Below are positions 9,250 through 20,279 of a stretch of 64,000 nt of DNA, in pieces (the first letter of the stretch is position 1; each line of letters opens with the position of its first letter). Source of the stretch: Fremontodendron californicum (Eukaryota; Streptophyta; Magnoliopsida; Malvales; Malvaceae); assembly GCA_030761205.1 (NCBI GenBank), contig JAULJL010000002.1, forward strand, positions 18,269,010 through 18,333,009. The letters are read 5' to 3'. The position numbers were made by a program, and so were the translations under genes. The notes beneath the pieces are model-generated. The model was not told the DNA's origin and ran no database searches. It worked only from the letters and a program-made list of their open reading frames with translations.

Positions 9250-12165
9250 TGTCGCAACCTAAAAAATAACGAGTCTCATCGCAAGACTTTATTATTCGTT
9301 AAGCGTGACATTAAAAAAAACCGAGGAAAAGTCGACTTAATTCCTCTAGAAAAATGAAGGTTTTGAAAATGACCTTAAAAAAGACATGGAGTCGCCACCA
9401 ATCTTTTTTAGCTAGGTGTGATCGGCCACCTATTAAAACCGGTTTTATAAAATATTTTAAAAATTAATTAAAACATTTTAAAAACCAATTTCAAGTCTGC
9501 GTTTTAAACCAGAGAAATCAAAGAAGCGGGTTCGGGAGTCGGTTACGTGTGGGGAAGGATTAGCACCCCCACAACGCCCGTGTAAATCGGTACCTTATTA
9601 ATCGTGTGTTATCTCAAGTCTCGGTAAAAAGTTGGTTTTAAATTTAGTATTTCAAGTTAATTCCCAATTTAAAAATAATTCCATTTTTTATTGAAAATGA
9701 TCCGGAATTTATAAATTCAAAATTTTCCTATATTCCCCAACAAACGTGGCAAAATATAGAAATTTTTATTAGTTTTGGAAAACTTTCCGAATCATTCTCT
9801 TTTTTTGAAAGAAAGATATTCCTTTATTATGATAATTGATGATATTCCCTCCAGCAAACCCGGTAGAGAACTCATGAATTATTTTAACTCGGGAATATCT
9901 TTATTTTTATTGAAAACCATTATCTTTTGCAAACATTTAAAATAAATGAATATGTATATGCATGACATAAATAAAATGACATAGTAAAGTCTAAATAATA
10001 TAATGCAACCTAAATGACATGACAAATATGAATGGTATGGCATATAATTTAAATGACATGGAATAAAATAATGCTATCATATAATAGGCACGAAAATAAA
10101 AATGCAATGCATGAAATGTATTTTTTTCCTTTAATTAAGGAAATCCGTATATCTAAAAAGATATCCGGCTACCTTAGGAAAATATGTCAAATTAAATATT
10201 CTAAAACCAAAATACTTTGTGATTGTTTCAAAACAATTTTGAAAAGCTTGAATTAACAATAAAAACAGGGCTAAAAATTTTTAAATGGTTCTAATTTCCT
10301 AAGTTTAAAAAATCCGGACTTGACTACCCTTAACCCGGGATTTGAAAAACCATTTTTAGAGTTTAAAAGGCTTAGAAATCACCCTAAGTCAGTAGCTAAC
10401 CCTCCTAATCAGCCCACTCTAAGTAAATTAACCAAAACAGAAAAATGGTTTTTCTTTAAATTCAATTCTGACTCCACTGTCCAGTTTTAATCCACGATTT
10501 TTTACCCTATTTTTAAAAATCCAAAAAATTCTAAAAACAATACTGGAGACTCAGGACATGTAAAACTACACGAGAAAAAATTGGATTAATTTTTTGATCA
10601 AAGATGAATTCCCAGAAAAACCAGAGATGTACGAGTTTTTGGAGGAGAAAAAAGTGCTTTGTTTTTCTTTAAATTCAATTCTGACTTCACTGTCCAGTTT
10701 TACTCCACGATTTTTTACCCTATTTTTAAAAATTCCAAAAATTCTGAAACAATTATTGGAGACTCAGGACATGTAAAAATACACGGGAAAAAATCGACTT
10801 AATTTTCTGATCAAAGATGAATTCCCAGAAAAATTGGAGATGTACGAGTTTTGGGTGGAAAAAAACTGCTTTGCCAACACATTTTTTTTTGTCTTTGATA
10901 AAATCATTTAAAAACCAAAATAAAAATATTTGAAACTCATGGAATGACTTGAAGACAGTAGCTAGGACTTTTTGAAAGTTAGATAAAAATTGGCTAAGTA
11001 AAAAAAATCACAAAGGTAGAATAATCAATTTGACAAACTTAATTTTCCACAAGTGTGCTCAAGAGAGCATGACTTTGAACCATCAATTGGCTCAAGTCAT
11101 TATTCAAGTGGCATGAACATGAAAATGCATGAAATAATGCAGCAAACATAATGCATGAAATGCATGGATTTAAACCTAAAGGTAAGGAAAATGCATGACA
11201 TAAATAATATGGCCTAGACCTAACATGAACTTGCATGGCAATAAATGCAACCTAGACCTAAGATATGCATGGCATTTTCATAAACAAGGCATGCTTAATT
11301 CAAAAATCCAACCAAACATCATGCAAATGCAAAAACCTAACAACTAGCATGACAAAAAATGCAACACACAATGCAAAACACATGGAGTAGCCAAATGGCC
11401 TCAAGCTCCAACAAGCATGGCATTTTCTCAAACACTCGGCATACTAGCATGAAAAACTAAGTCATAACACAAAAATCACACAAGCATTTTCACAAACACT
11501 TAATATGCTAAATCTAAAACATGCTCAACTAAGATATAAAACAAGAATCATGCAAAGAATCACACAAGCATTTTCACAAACACTTAATATGCTAACTTTA
11601 AAACATGCTCAAATTTAAACAACATGAAAACAGAAAATTAAAAATGCAAAAACATGATATCTAAGACATAAATGGCAACAAACAAAGCAGCCAAATTAAA
11701 ATATAACTCAAGAACATGAAATAACATAACATTTAAAACATCAAAAACAAAGAAAATAGCATAAATAATATGGTAAAATGAATCGAAACAACAACTTAAA
11801 ATAAATAATGTAGGCCATTTGGCCATGGTGAGTTTATTGTAAAAACAAAATGTAAAAAAAATATACTTAAGAAAGGAAATGAAGGAAGAACAAGAAACAT
11901 TATTTTAAAATGAAAACTCACCAAGTAGAGATTAAAATAGCAAAAAATAAGAATAGAAAATGAAAGTGCAAGAGTTGGTGCTCAAGAGCAACCTCAAGAA
12001 GCTAATATTTCAAGCTTTTCTCTTCAAACTTTCCTTTTTTTCTAAACTTTTCTTTTTTGCTCTCAACCAAGAAGATAAAAACTAAGAAAAACTAAGAGAA
12101 ATCAGCCAAAATGGAAAAGAAAAAAACAAAATCTGCCTCCTCCCTCTAGGGTTGGCCTAAATGAT

Positions 12166-12177
12166 GCTTATATAGCC
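12166..12177 (-). promoter_or_regulatory. TATA box in the B 3' LTR
   Basis: The minus strand reads GGCTATATAAGC, a good plant TATA box, about 1.65 kb from the U3 end. The same motif is at 25162-25173 in the 5' LTR, where it would drive the genomic RNA. A transcription start would be expected near 12135-12145. Confidence 0.6.
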
Positions 12178-12534
12178 TCAAAGATGTTGTCATTTTTGTG
12201 TAACCTATTTTCCATCAAATGGCCAATAATTCAAGATGAAAAGTCATGAAATTACCACCTTTAGATTAGCATCTCAGCCCTCTCAAATTACAGCTATGCA
12301 AAAATAATGTTGACATCTTTCTTAACCTATGTGGTTTAATCACCATGGCTTGATCAAAGAGAATGGTTAACTAACTCTTGATTTTTAACCACTTGATTGA
12401 AAAAAAATCAAGCTTCCTCCTTCCTTTGGGCTTGGGCAGGCCAGCACTTCTCTTTTCCAGCCCAGCTCTGATTTTTTAAAGGCCCAAAAAAGCCCTTTTC
12501 GGTTGCTTGGGTGAAATGACCATTTTGCCCCCCG

Positions 12535-13135
12535 GATGCAAATAAATATCAAACGGACTCCAAATTCAATTTTTCTTTTTTTAATACTTCCAAAATAATA
12601 AAATATTGAGTTCTGGAAGTTTTCAAAATTATCCGAGTCCGTTTGCTATTTATTTGGATTTTTTTCTTCGCAAAATGTCCTTTTATGCCCCTACTTTTTA
12701 CCATTTTTTAAACGAGCTCCAAATCAAGATTTTTCTTCACCAATCTCTTCAAAATAATTAAAAAGTGTGATCTGGAAGTTTTCATAATTTTTGGAGCTCA
12801 TTTGGTATTTTTTCGGGATTTATTGGCTTGAATTACTACATAGGAGGCCCGGGATTTGGCCATTTTGCAAACGAACTCGGAATCAAGATTTTCTTTCGCC
12901 AATCTCTTCCAAATAATTTAAAAATGAGATTTGCCAAATTTCAGAATTGTTGGAGTCCATTTGATATTTTTCCGGGATTTATCTTTTTGAATTACTGCAT
13001 AAGAAGCCCGGGATTTGGCCATTTTGCAAACGAACTCGGAATCAAGATTTTCTTTTGCCAATCTCCTTTAAATGATTTAAGAATGAGATTGACAAATTTT
13101 CCATAATTTTCGGAGTCCATTTGCTATTTTTCCCA
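12535..13135. repeat. U3 subrepeats of ~159 bp in the B 3' LTR
   Basis: Units built on CAAACGAACTCGGAATCAAG, CCAATCTCTTCCAAATAAT and GGAGTCCATTTGCTATTTTT. The best-matched copies (12861 and 13020) are 159 bp apart. Each unit carries an imperfect internal inverted repeat (GCAAACGGACTCC / GGAGTCCGTTTGC). The 159-bp (3 x 53) period leaves in-frame repeats of FGHFANELGIKIFF on the plus strand; I take these as non-coding. Confidence 0.75.
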
Positions 13136-13321
13136 AATTTTTCCAATTTTGCCCTTTTACCTCCGAAACCCGGTTTTGCTCAAAACAAGTCCGATTTTCA
13201 AATTTTCTTCAATCTGAGCCTTGGGCCATCCTTTTTAATCATTCCTCATCCATTGGGGGCTTTGGTCTTACCAAGTCGGGCCATTTCTGTGATTCTTCCC
13301 GATTTCACCGAAATCCACTAA

Positions 13322-13330
13322 AAACCCTAA
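13322..13330 (+). promoter_or_regulatory. Telo-box (forward) in U3 of the B 3' LTR
   Basis: AAACCCTAA, an exact plant telo-box. It is paired with the inverted copy at 13479-13487; both are conserved in the other LTRs. Confidence 0.55.
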
Positions 13331-13478
13331 TTCTCGGTTTTCTGTCGGATTGACTTTTCTTTCGATTTTTCTTGCAAGTGACTTCTCCATTACCCGTAGT
13401 CAGTGCTTATCTTTCATTTGGAACCTTCAATTTCGACCAGTTTGATCGTTTAAGCACTTTTCCCCAAATTTCTCGGAT

Positions 13479-13487
13479 TAGGGTTTC
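13479..13487 (-). promoter_or_regulatory. Telo-box (inverted) in U3 of the B 3' LTR
   Basis: TTAGGGTTT on the plus strand, about 150 bp from the forward copy. The B 5' LTR has the same pair at 26320-26328 and 26476-26484. Confidence 0.55.
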
Positions 13488-13605
13488 TTTTCTACTGAAT
13501 CTCCAAATCCTAACTTCCGAACTCCATATCTTTCAATGTAGACCTCGGATTATCAAAATTCTTTCTCCATTTTTCAATTGAACTTAAAATCTTGATTTTG
13601 AAAGT

Positions 13606-13695
13606 GGGTTGACTTTTTCAGTACTTGACTTTCTGGGGTTGACTTTTTTGGGGTTGACTTTTTCGGGGTTGACTTTTTTTTTCAAGTTTGACTTT
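13606..13695 (+). promoter_or_regulatory. Cluster of six W-box-like TTGACT motifs in U3 of B
   Basis: Six TTGACT motifs in ~90 bp, mostly as GGTTGACTTTTT. TTGAC(C/T) is the WRKY-factor core. The B 5' LTR repeats the cluster at 26606-26692. Confidence 0.55.
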
Positions 13696-13827
13696 TTGTG
13701 CTCGCCCTCTTAAACTAAGTCTCGGAGTACCACCTGCAGGATGAAAACAGTCTTTTTATACTCGGAAACATCAATATGGGAGGAAAACATACCTGTTTAG
13801 TGGTCCAGACAAAATTAGGTGTCTACA

Positions 13828-13842
13828 GCTGCCCCTCTTTCG
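13828..13842 (-). other. Polypurine tract of element B
   Basis: Minus strand CGAAAGAGGGGCAGC, directly upstream of the 3' LTR. Confidence 0.9.
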
Positions 13843-14108
13843 CTATTGCTGAGAATCAGGAATCAGACAAAGATAAACCGACACTAATTTTGTACGGTCA
13901 GTGACATCACATGTGAAGGAAAGGGAAAGGGGTTTCTTTTTCATTTTCATTTTTTAATTTTTTTTATTTTTTTCATTTTCTATTTTTTTATTTTTTTTCA
14001 TTTTTCCTTTTTTCTTTTCTTTTTTCAATTTTTTTCAATTTTTTTTTTTTTAAAAAAACAGTAAATTGAAGATTTGTCTTTAAATTGAATTCCCTACCTA
14101 ATCAAGGC
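13843..14108. other. Non-coding 3' region of B next to the PPT
   Basis: The first part is conserved with A and C; a T-rich low-complexity run lies at about 13928-14055. No gene. Confidence 0.7.
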
Positions 14109-14880
14109 TCGATTCGTCTTAAGGAAACGAATTCGATTTGCAAGAAAGGAAACGACCTCGACGATGGTCTCGGGGCCTTAACCTGTCTTGTTCTCAGCTG
14201 TGTTTAAAATTCTGGATATCTCCTCCAGAAGCTTCGGCTATCACCACCAAAGTCTTGCTCATTTTTTTTAAAATGTAAAAATTATGGGTATCACCTCCAG
14301 GAGCTTCAGCTATCACCACCAAAGACTTTTAACCTTTTCACAGGATTTTTAAAAACTCTGGATATCTCCACCAGAGGCTTCAGCTATCACCACTGAAGAC
14401 TTGTTCATAATAATAAAAAAGTACCTCGACGATGATCTCGGGGCTCGACTCGTCTTAAGAAAACGAATTCGATTTGCAAGAAAGGAAATGACCTCGACGA
14501 TGGTCTCGGCACCTTAACCTGTCTTGTTCTCAGCTGTGTTTAAAATTATGGATATCTCCTCCAGAAACTTCGGCTATCACCACCAAAGTCTTGCTCATTT
14601 TTTTTAAAATGTAAAAATTCTGGGTATCACCTCCAGGAGCTTCAGCTATGACCACCAAAGACTTTTAACCTTTTCAAAGGATTTTTAAAAAACTCTGGAT
14701 ATCTCCACCAGAGGCTTCAGCTATCACCACGAAGACTTGTTACCTTTTCAAAAGGTTTTAAAACTCTGGATATCTCCACCAGAGGCTTCAGCTATCACCA
14801 CCGAAGACTTGTTCAAAATAATAAAAATAAAAAGTACCTCGACGATGATCTCGGGGCTCGACTCATTTGAGAAGCAAAAC
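14109..14880. repeat. Two ~336-bp repeat units at the start of the B array
   Basis: Two large units begin with CGATTTGCAAGAAAGGAAA (near 14133 and 14470), followed by GACCTCGACGATGGTCTCGG and then diverged monomers of CTGGATATCTCCACCAGAGG with CTTCAGCTATCACCACCGAA. The monomers are related to the 180-bp array further right. Confidence 0.8.
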
Positions 14881-14904
14881 GAGTTCGATTATACCTGACA
14901 GCTT

Positions 14905-15088
14905 TAAGAGATGATGCAAATGCTTCATGATGCAAATGCAAATGTCTTTAGTTGATGCAAACGTTTCTTGATGTAGATACAAATGTCTTTGATGTAAATG
15001 TAAATGACTTGATTTGATGCAAACTTTCTTGATGCAGATTCAACTAACTTAGATTGATGCACATGCTTCTTGATGTAGATGCACATGT
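14905..15088. repeat. GATGCAAATGC repeats in B
   Basis: Short degenerate GATGCAAATG / CTTGATGCAGATG repeats interrupting the two halves of the array. Similar repeats lie at 16327-16450. Confidence 0.7.
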
Positions 15089-16326
15089 TGAATGAAATTC
15101 TGGATAACTCCTTCAAAAGAAGATTTCTCATTTTTCAAAATTATAAAACCCTGGATATCTCCACCAGAGGCTTCAGCTATCACCACCGAAGACTTCTTTA
15201 CTTTTAAAACTGTAAAATTCTGGATATCCCCACCAGAAGCTTTGGCTATCACCACCAAAGACTTGCTCATTGTAAAATTTTGGGTAACTCCTTCAGAAGA
15301 AGATTTCTCATGTTTCAAAATTATAAAACCCTGGATATCTCTACCAGAGGCTTCAGCTATCACCACTGAAGACTTGTTCATTTTTAAAATTGTAAAATTC
15401 TGGATATTCCTAACAGAAGCTTTGGCTATCACCACCAAAGACTTGCTCATTGTAAAATTTTGAGTAACTCCTTTGGAAGAAGATTTCTCATGTTTCAAAA
15501 TTATAAAACCCTGGATATCTCTACCAGAGGCTTCAACTATCACCACCGAAGACTTGTTCACTTTTAAAACTGTAAAATTCTGGATATCCCCACCAGAAGC
15601 TTTGGCTATCACCACCAAAGACTTGCTTATTGTAAAATTCTGGGTAACTCCTTGAGAAGAAGATCTCTCATGTTTCAAAATTATAAAACCCTGGATATCT
15701 CTACCAGAGGCTTCAGCTATCACCACCGAAGACTTGTTCACTTTTAAAACTGTAAAATTCTGGATATCCCCACCAGAAGCTTTGGCTATCACCACCAAAG
15801 ACTTGCTCATTATAAAATTCTGGATAACTCCTCCAGAAGAAAATTTCTCATGTTTCAAAATTATAAAACCCTGGATATCTCTACCAGAGGCTTCAGCTAT
15901 CACCACCGAAGACTTGTTCACTTTTAAAACTGTAAAATTCTGGATATCCCCACCAGAAGCTTTGGCTATCACCACCAAAGACTTGCTCATTATAAAATTC
16001 TGGATAACTCCTCCAGAAGAAAATTTCTCATGTTTCAAAATTATAAAACCCTGGATATCTCTACCAGAGGCTTCAGCTATCACCACCGAAGACTTGTTCA
16101 CTTTTAAAACTGTAAAATTCTGGATATCCCCACCAGAAGCTTTGGCTATCACCACCAAAGACTTGCTCATTGTAAAATTCTGGATAACTCCTCCAGAAGA
16201 AAATTTCTCATGTTTCAAAATTATAAAACCCTGGATATCTCTACCAGAGGCTTCAGCTATCACCACCGAAGACTTGTTTACTTTTAAAACTGTAAAATTC
16301 TGGATATCCCCACCAGAAGCTTTGAG
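15089..16326. repeat. 180-bp tandem array in the 3' UTR of B
   Basis: About 6.9 units of exactly 180 bp; lines at 15841, 16021 and 16201 are almost the same. Each unit contains three related parts starting CCTGGATATCTCTACCAG, CTGGATATCCCCACCAGAAG and CTGGATAACTCCTCCAGAAG. Identity rises toward 15700-16326, suggesting recent local amplification. Because 180 is divisible by three, a 405-aa frame (15049-16266, minus) and several plus-strand frames stay open; I do not call them genes. Confidence 0.92.
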
Positions 16327-18821
16327 AAATGATGCAGATGCACATGTGTTTTAACAAGGTGCTCATGCTTCATGGTGCAAATGTAAAATATTTCTTAGTG
16401 CAAATGCAAATGGCCTGGATTGATGCCCATGTTTCATGATGCAGATGCCCCCGGTTGTTCTTCTAGACTTTGGCTTAGCCTTTCAAATTTATTTTTCCTC
16501 TTCAAATCAGAGTATATGTTCAATTCATTTTGGCTATTCGCTTTGCCCCAACAGTTTTCAAACTTTCATCAACAGAGATCTGAACCGGGTTCTATTTCTT
16601 CTTCTCATATCTGGAAGTCAGGACCTATTCTGGCAATTCTATACCTTTGAATTAGAAAAATCCTTGTCTCATGTCAACATCAAAATGGGTATTTCAAAAA
16701 TATATTTATTTGTTTTCTTATTTTGAAAACTTCTGAACAAAAAATATTAACCCCACAATGTGTGATGTACAAATCTTTTGAAGACTGATGATCATTGTTA
16801 GAAATTTCTCTAAGTGTCAATCTGGGTTTTTTTAACTGGGATTGGCAAGGCTTGGTATAACAAGATTCTGGCTTTTCCAGGAAAACGTCATGACAAAAAT
16901 GTATATCCCTTCTAGGCTCACAAATGGAACAGGTTTTATAAATCATGAATTCATTGAGAACCCAGCAAATTCAACATTCTTTTTTGTTTCCATATCAAGG
17001 CATTTTGACAAGCGTCAAGATTGGCTGGGATGTTTAAACTGGAAAGTTGATTTTGGAGGAAAAAAGTTTCAGTTTTTGAAGACAATCCTCCGAATGAGAG
17101 CTGACAATTTGGGGGGTTCAGGAATTCCTAGATGTTCCTCGATGACCACTCCTTTAATAAGATCTTTTCTTTTGGGGTATCGACACTATCATCGATGGCA
17201 TCGAAAATTCCCATTCTACTCTAGACCGCCCGTTTTTTGGGTTTTCGCCCTAGAGTCCCATTCTTTTCAATTTTTCTCTTTTTTTTTTTACCATGCACTT
17301 GAGAATTCTAAATTCTTCCTTAGTGAAATGAGGATTTGATGAGATGGAATAAAATCTGAGGAAAACCCTTCAAATTAAACATTCATGCTTGATCAAAATG
17401 GACTTTTAAAGCACGTAATGTAGGCCATGGCTCAGGGTTCAGAAAGAAAGGATAAATAGGCCCAAAATATGTGTTTGAGGGTAATCAGATCAAGGATCTA
17501 TTTTTTGAGGAGGATTCTCTTTGAAGCATTTGTTCCTTCTTGGACATTTCTTTCCTTTTGACTTTGCTTTTTTTTTTCTTTGCTTTTGGCTTTCAATTTG
17601 CCATATCTTTCACACATTTTTTCTTTTTTTCTTTTTTTCATTTTGCCCCCCTTCTTTCCCAACGGAGTGAGCCCGTCTTTATTCGGGGCTTCATTTTCTT
17701 TGTATCTGTCTTTGAGCTAGGACTCATTTCTCAATGATCTTTAGAAAGATATTTCCTCGCATTTGCCCCCCAGTGTAGAGGGTGATCCTTGATCAGGGTT
17801 CCAAGAAGAAAGAATTCTTTTGGCTCAAAAGGGGTGACTATGGATAATTTCTTTTTTTTTATGCGAAATATGAAAGATGGCCATTCCTCATGTCAAGCAT
17901 GAATATTCACTTTGAAAAGCAATCCCCAGGGGAAATAGATAATCAAAATTTCATTTTGCACTTTGGAATCATTCGAATTCTCATATGCATAATATCATAA
18001 ATTTTCTTTTTCTTTTTTTATTGCATGCCCCAATGATTCATGTGTTAGCCCATCCTTCTTCACCATATATCCATCATTTCCATATATGATGCCCCAATTT
18101 GATTAACCATGAGAATCTGTATCAACGAGGAACATAGCAAGTCTAGGTCTATTTTGAAAAGGCTGAGTTTCCAATCTGAGTTCTTTGAAGAGACAAGGAA
18201 AATATGACCCAAAAACGGGTTTTCTCTGGGACAAGGGATAATCTAGTTTAATCATTGTGCCCTAGGATGTCAATCATGAAGTGATGTTTGGGCAATTAGT
18301 GTTTTGTGGTTATTGGGAAAGGTCATGAATGGTTTTAGCACAATCTTGACACACACCAAATTATCAAAATCTAGACTCTTGAAAGAATGTCTCATTTGTT
18401 TGAATTTCAAGGAATTCGAAAAATTTCAAAAAGTTCATTCCTTTATTCATAGCCTAGACTAGGATTTACATCCTTGCTTATTCTGCAATGACAATACTTC
18501 TATGAAGTCAACTCATTCATATCCCTTGAAGCATTAGGTCTTTCAAGTGCTCTTGGTTTAAGAGATTTAGGTTTAGGAAAACCTAAAGAGAATGGAGAAG
18601 GTATTGGGTCATTTGTAACACTGATCATCAATCTTCTTGAGACTATCCATCACTAAAAATTCCTTAATGCTTGTTTTTGCAAATTCAAGTTATTGTTGAA
18701 ACACAACAAACACAAAGCATTTAAAATTCAAAATTCATTTAATTCATGTAGATGTTAACATGAGACAAGTGCTTTCATCATCACAGTGTATAGAACTACA
18801 TGTGTCAAAAACCTAATATGA
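16327..18821. other. Conserved non-coding block downstream of gag in B
   Basis: Homologous to 2106-4505 in A and more distantly to 41673-44542 in C. A plus-strand frame at 16842-17339 (165 aa) is broken in A and C, so it is not conserved coding. No pol motif on either strand. The function, if any, is unknown. Confidence 0.75.
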
Positions 18822-20279
18822 TCATGCACAATGTTTCCTATGACACTTGGCTTCCCCATCTTCAAAACTTATCGAACCAGCCTTGATGAGATCTCTGACC
18901 TTGTACTTCAAAGCGGGGCAGTTCTCTGTTGAGTGACCTTTATTGCCAGAATGGTACCCACAACACTCATTAGCATCATACCAGCTCGGATAAGGGGGCT
19001 TCAGAGGCTCTATTTGCATGGGTGTCACAAGGTGATTCTGGATGAGTTGAGGTAGTAGCTCACCGTATGTCACAGGAATCGGGTCAACCTGATTTATTTT
19101 TCGCTTTTTATGCCCCCTTCGATTATTCCCAAGGATGTTCGATTGATAGACAGATGTAAATTCTGGTGTAGTTGCAGTCATTGGTTGGTAGGGATAAAAA
19201 CCTTGAGAGACATTGTTCAGGGTAGAGTTAAATGGCTGATACGAGGAGAATTGGGGAGGTGGGGCAAAGTCTTCCACGACTTGGGTATTTTCCTTTTTCT
19301 TTTCAGATGCCCCATTGTTCTTGGTATTGGATGTTCTTTCTCCTTCAATTTTCCCATCCTTGATAGCATTCTCAATCATCTCCCCCGAAATTACCATGTC
19401 TGCAAAATTCTTTGTGATGTTGCCAACAAGTATATCATAGTACGGGGCCTGCAGTGTATTCACAAAAAGGACAATGGTTTCCTTCTGAGTTAAGGCCGGT
19501 TGTACTTGGACAGCCAGGCTCATCCACCGTTTCACATATTCCTTGAAGCTCTCAGTAGCTCTTTTCTTTATATTTTGCAAGGTGAGACGATCAGGCGCCA
19601 TGTCGGTCATATGCTTGTACTGGTTTAGAAAAACCCTAGCCAGGTCATTCCAAGAGCGAATCTGATCCTTGCTCAACTGACTATACCACCTAATTGCGGA
19701 CCCGCTGAGGCTATCCTGAAAGCAGTGAATTAAAAGCTTATCATTATCTATCTGACTTGTCATCTTTCGGCAGAACATAGTGATGTAGGCTGATGGATCG
19801 GTCGTCCTGTCATATTTCACAAAGTCAGGGATCTTGAACTTAGGAGGAATGACTAAATCGAGGACCAAGCATCGTTCTTTCGCCTCCACACTCCCGAATA
19901 CATCTGTTCTTTCTATTGCCCGGAGCCTTTCATCTAACAACTGATATTTCCCTTGGGAATCTGCCAACTCAACCTCATTTACTGCAACCCTTTTCAACTT
20001 TGCCTGTTCAGCTGGATCATCTGAGTTTAGGACATTGACGGGGTTAACAGTGTTCTGGGCATCACTTATTGCGACCTCATCTTGGCCCTTTTGTACCTTT
20101 AACCCTTCTCCGGCGACAAAGTTTTTGGTGTATCCTTTTCCCTTGATTACAGCAGACATTAGCTCCATCAGTTTAGTCATCTGATCTTTAGATTCTGCTT
20201 GAGATTTTGCTAGCTGTTCTCGCAATTCTCTCTGTTCCCTTTCCATTTTTTCCATTCGGGCAACTTGTTCATCCTCCAT
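18822..20279 (-). CDS. gag: Gag capsid/nucleocapsid polyprotein of element B (485 aa, intact)
   Basis: This is the only intact retroelement gene in the window. Gag should assemble the particle that packages the element RNA. Residues 1-45 are charged and heptad-like (EREQRELREQLAKSQ), a likely coiled coil. Residues about 145-300 are the retrotransposon Gag core, with YDRTTDPSAYI, LSGSAIRWYSQL and RSWNDLARVFLNQYKHM. Residues 386-394 are basic (RRGHKKRK), possibly nuclear-localising. Residues 440-454 form a zinc knuckle of C-X2-H-X5-H-X4-C pattern rather than the usual CCHC. The start ATG matches the A and C copies. The frame ends in a stop 30 codons after the knuckle with no protease fused or following, so pol would have to come from another element. 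Confidence 0.93.
   Translation of the reverse strand: MEDEQVARMEKMEREQRELREQLAKSQAESKDQMTKLMELMSAVIKGKGYTKNFVAGEGLKVQKGQDEVAISDAQNTVNPVNVLNSDDPAEQAKLKRVAVNEVELADSQGKYQLLDERLRAIERTDVFGSVEAKERCLVLDLVIPPKFKIPDFVKYDRTTDPSAYITMFCRKMTSQIDNDKLLIHCFQDSLSGSAIRWYSQLSKDQIRSWNDLARVFLNQYKHMTDMAPDRLTLQNIKKRATESFKEYVKRWMSLAVQVQPALTQKETIVLFVNTLQAPYYDILVGNITKNFADMVISGEMIENAIKDGKIEGERTSNTKNNGASEKKKENTQVVEDFAPPPQFSSYQPFNSTLNNVSQGFYPYQPMTATTPEFTSVYQSNILGNNRRGHKKRKINQVDPIPVTYGELLPQLIQNHLVTPMQIEPLKPPYPSWYDANECCGYHSGNKGHSTENCPALKYKVRDLIKAGSISFEDGEAKCHRKHCA

Larger units (their letters stand above)
9250..13827 (-). repeat. 3' LTR of element B
   Basis: TGTCGCAACC...GTGTCTACA, nearly identical to 22247-26826 and followed by the PPT. 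In element sense it holds U3 (13827 to about 12140, with W-box cluster, telo-boxes, 159-bp subrepeats and TATA box), then a long A+T-rich R/U5 part with ATGCATGAAATGCATG-type motifs and a conserved terminal ~600 bp. The U3/R split is inferred from the TATA position. Short ORFs inside are not conserved genes. Confidence 0.95.

Noticed and set aside
12828..13106. Repeated FGHFANELGIKIFF peptides in many LTRs
   Set aside because: They come from U3 subrepeats with a 159-bp period, antisense to the element, with frames broken at different places in each LTR.
15049..16266. 405-aa minus-strand ORF as a repeat-protein gene
   Set aside because: It lies wholly in the 180-bp array; opposite-strand frames are equally open, and the period being divisible by three explains it. 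No counterpart in A or C.
16842..17339. 165-aa plus-strand ORF in B
   Set aside because: Antisense to the element, and broken by stops in the homologous A sequence (about 2517-3010) and absent in C.
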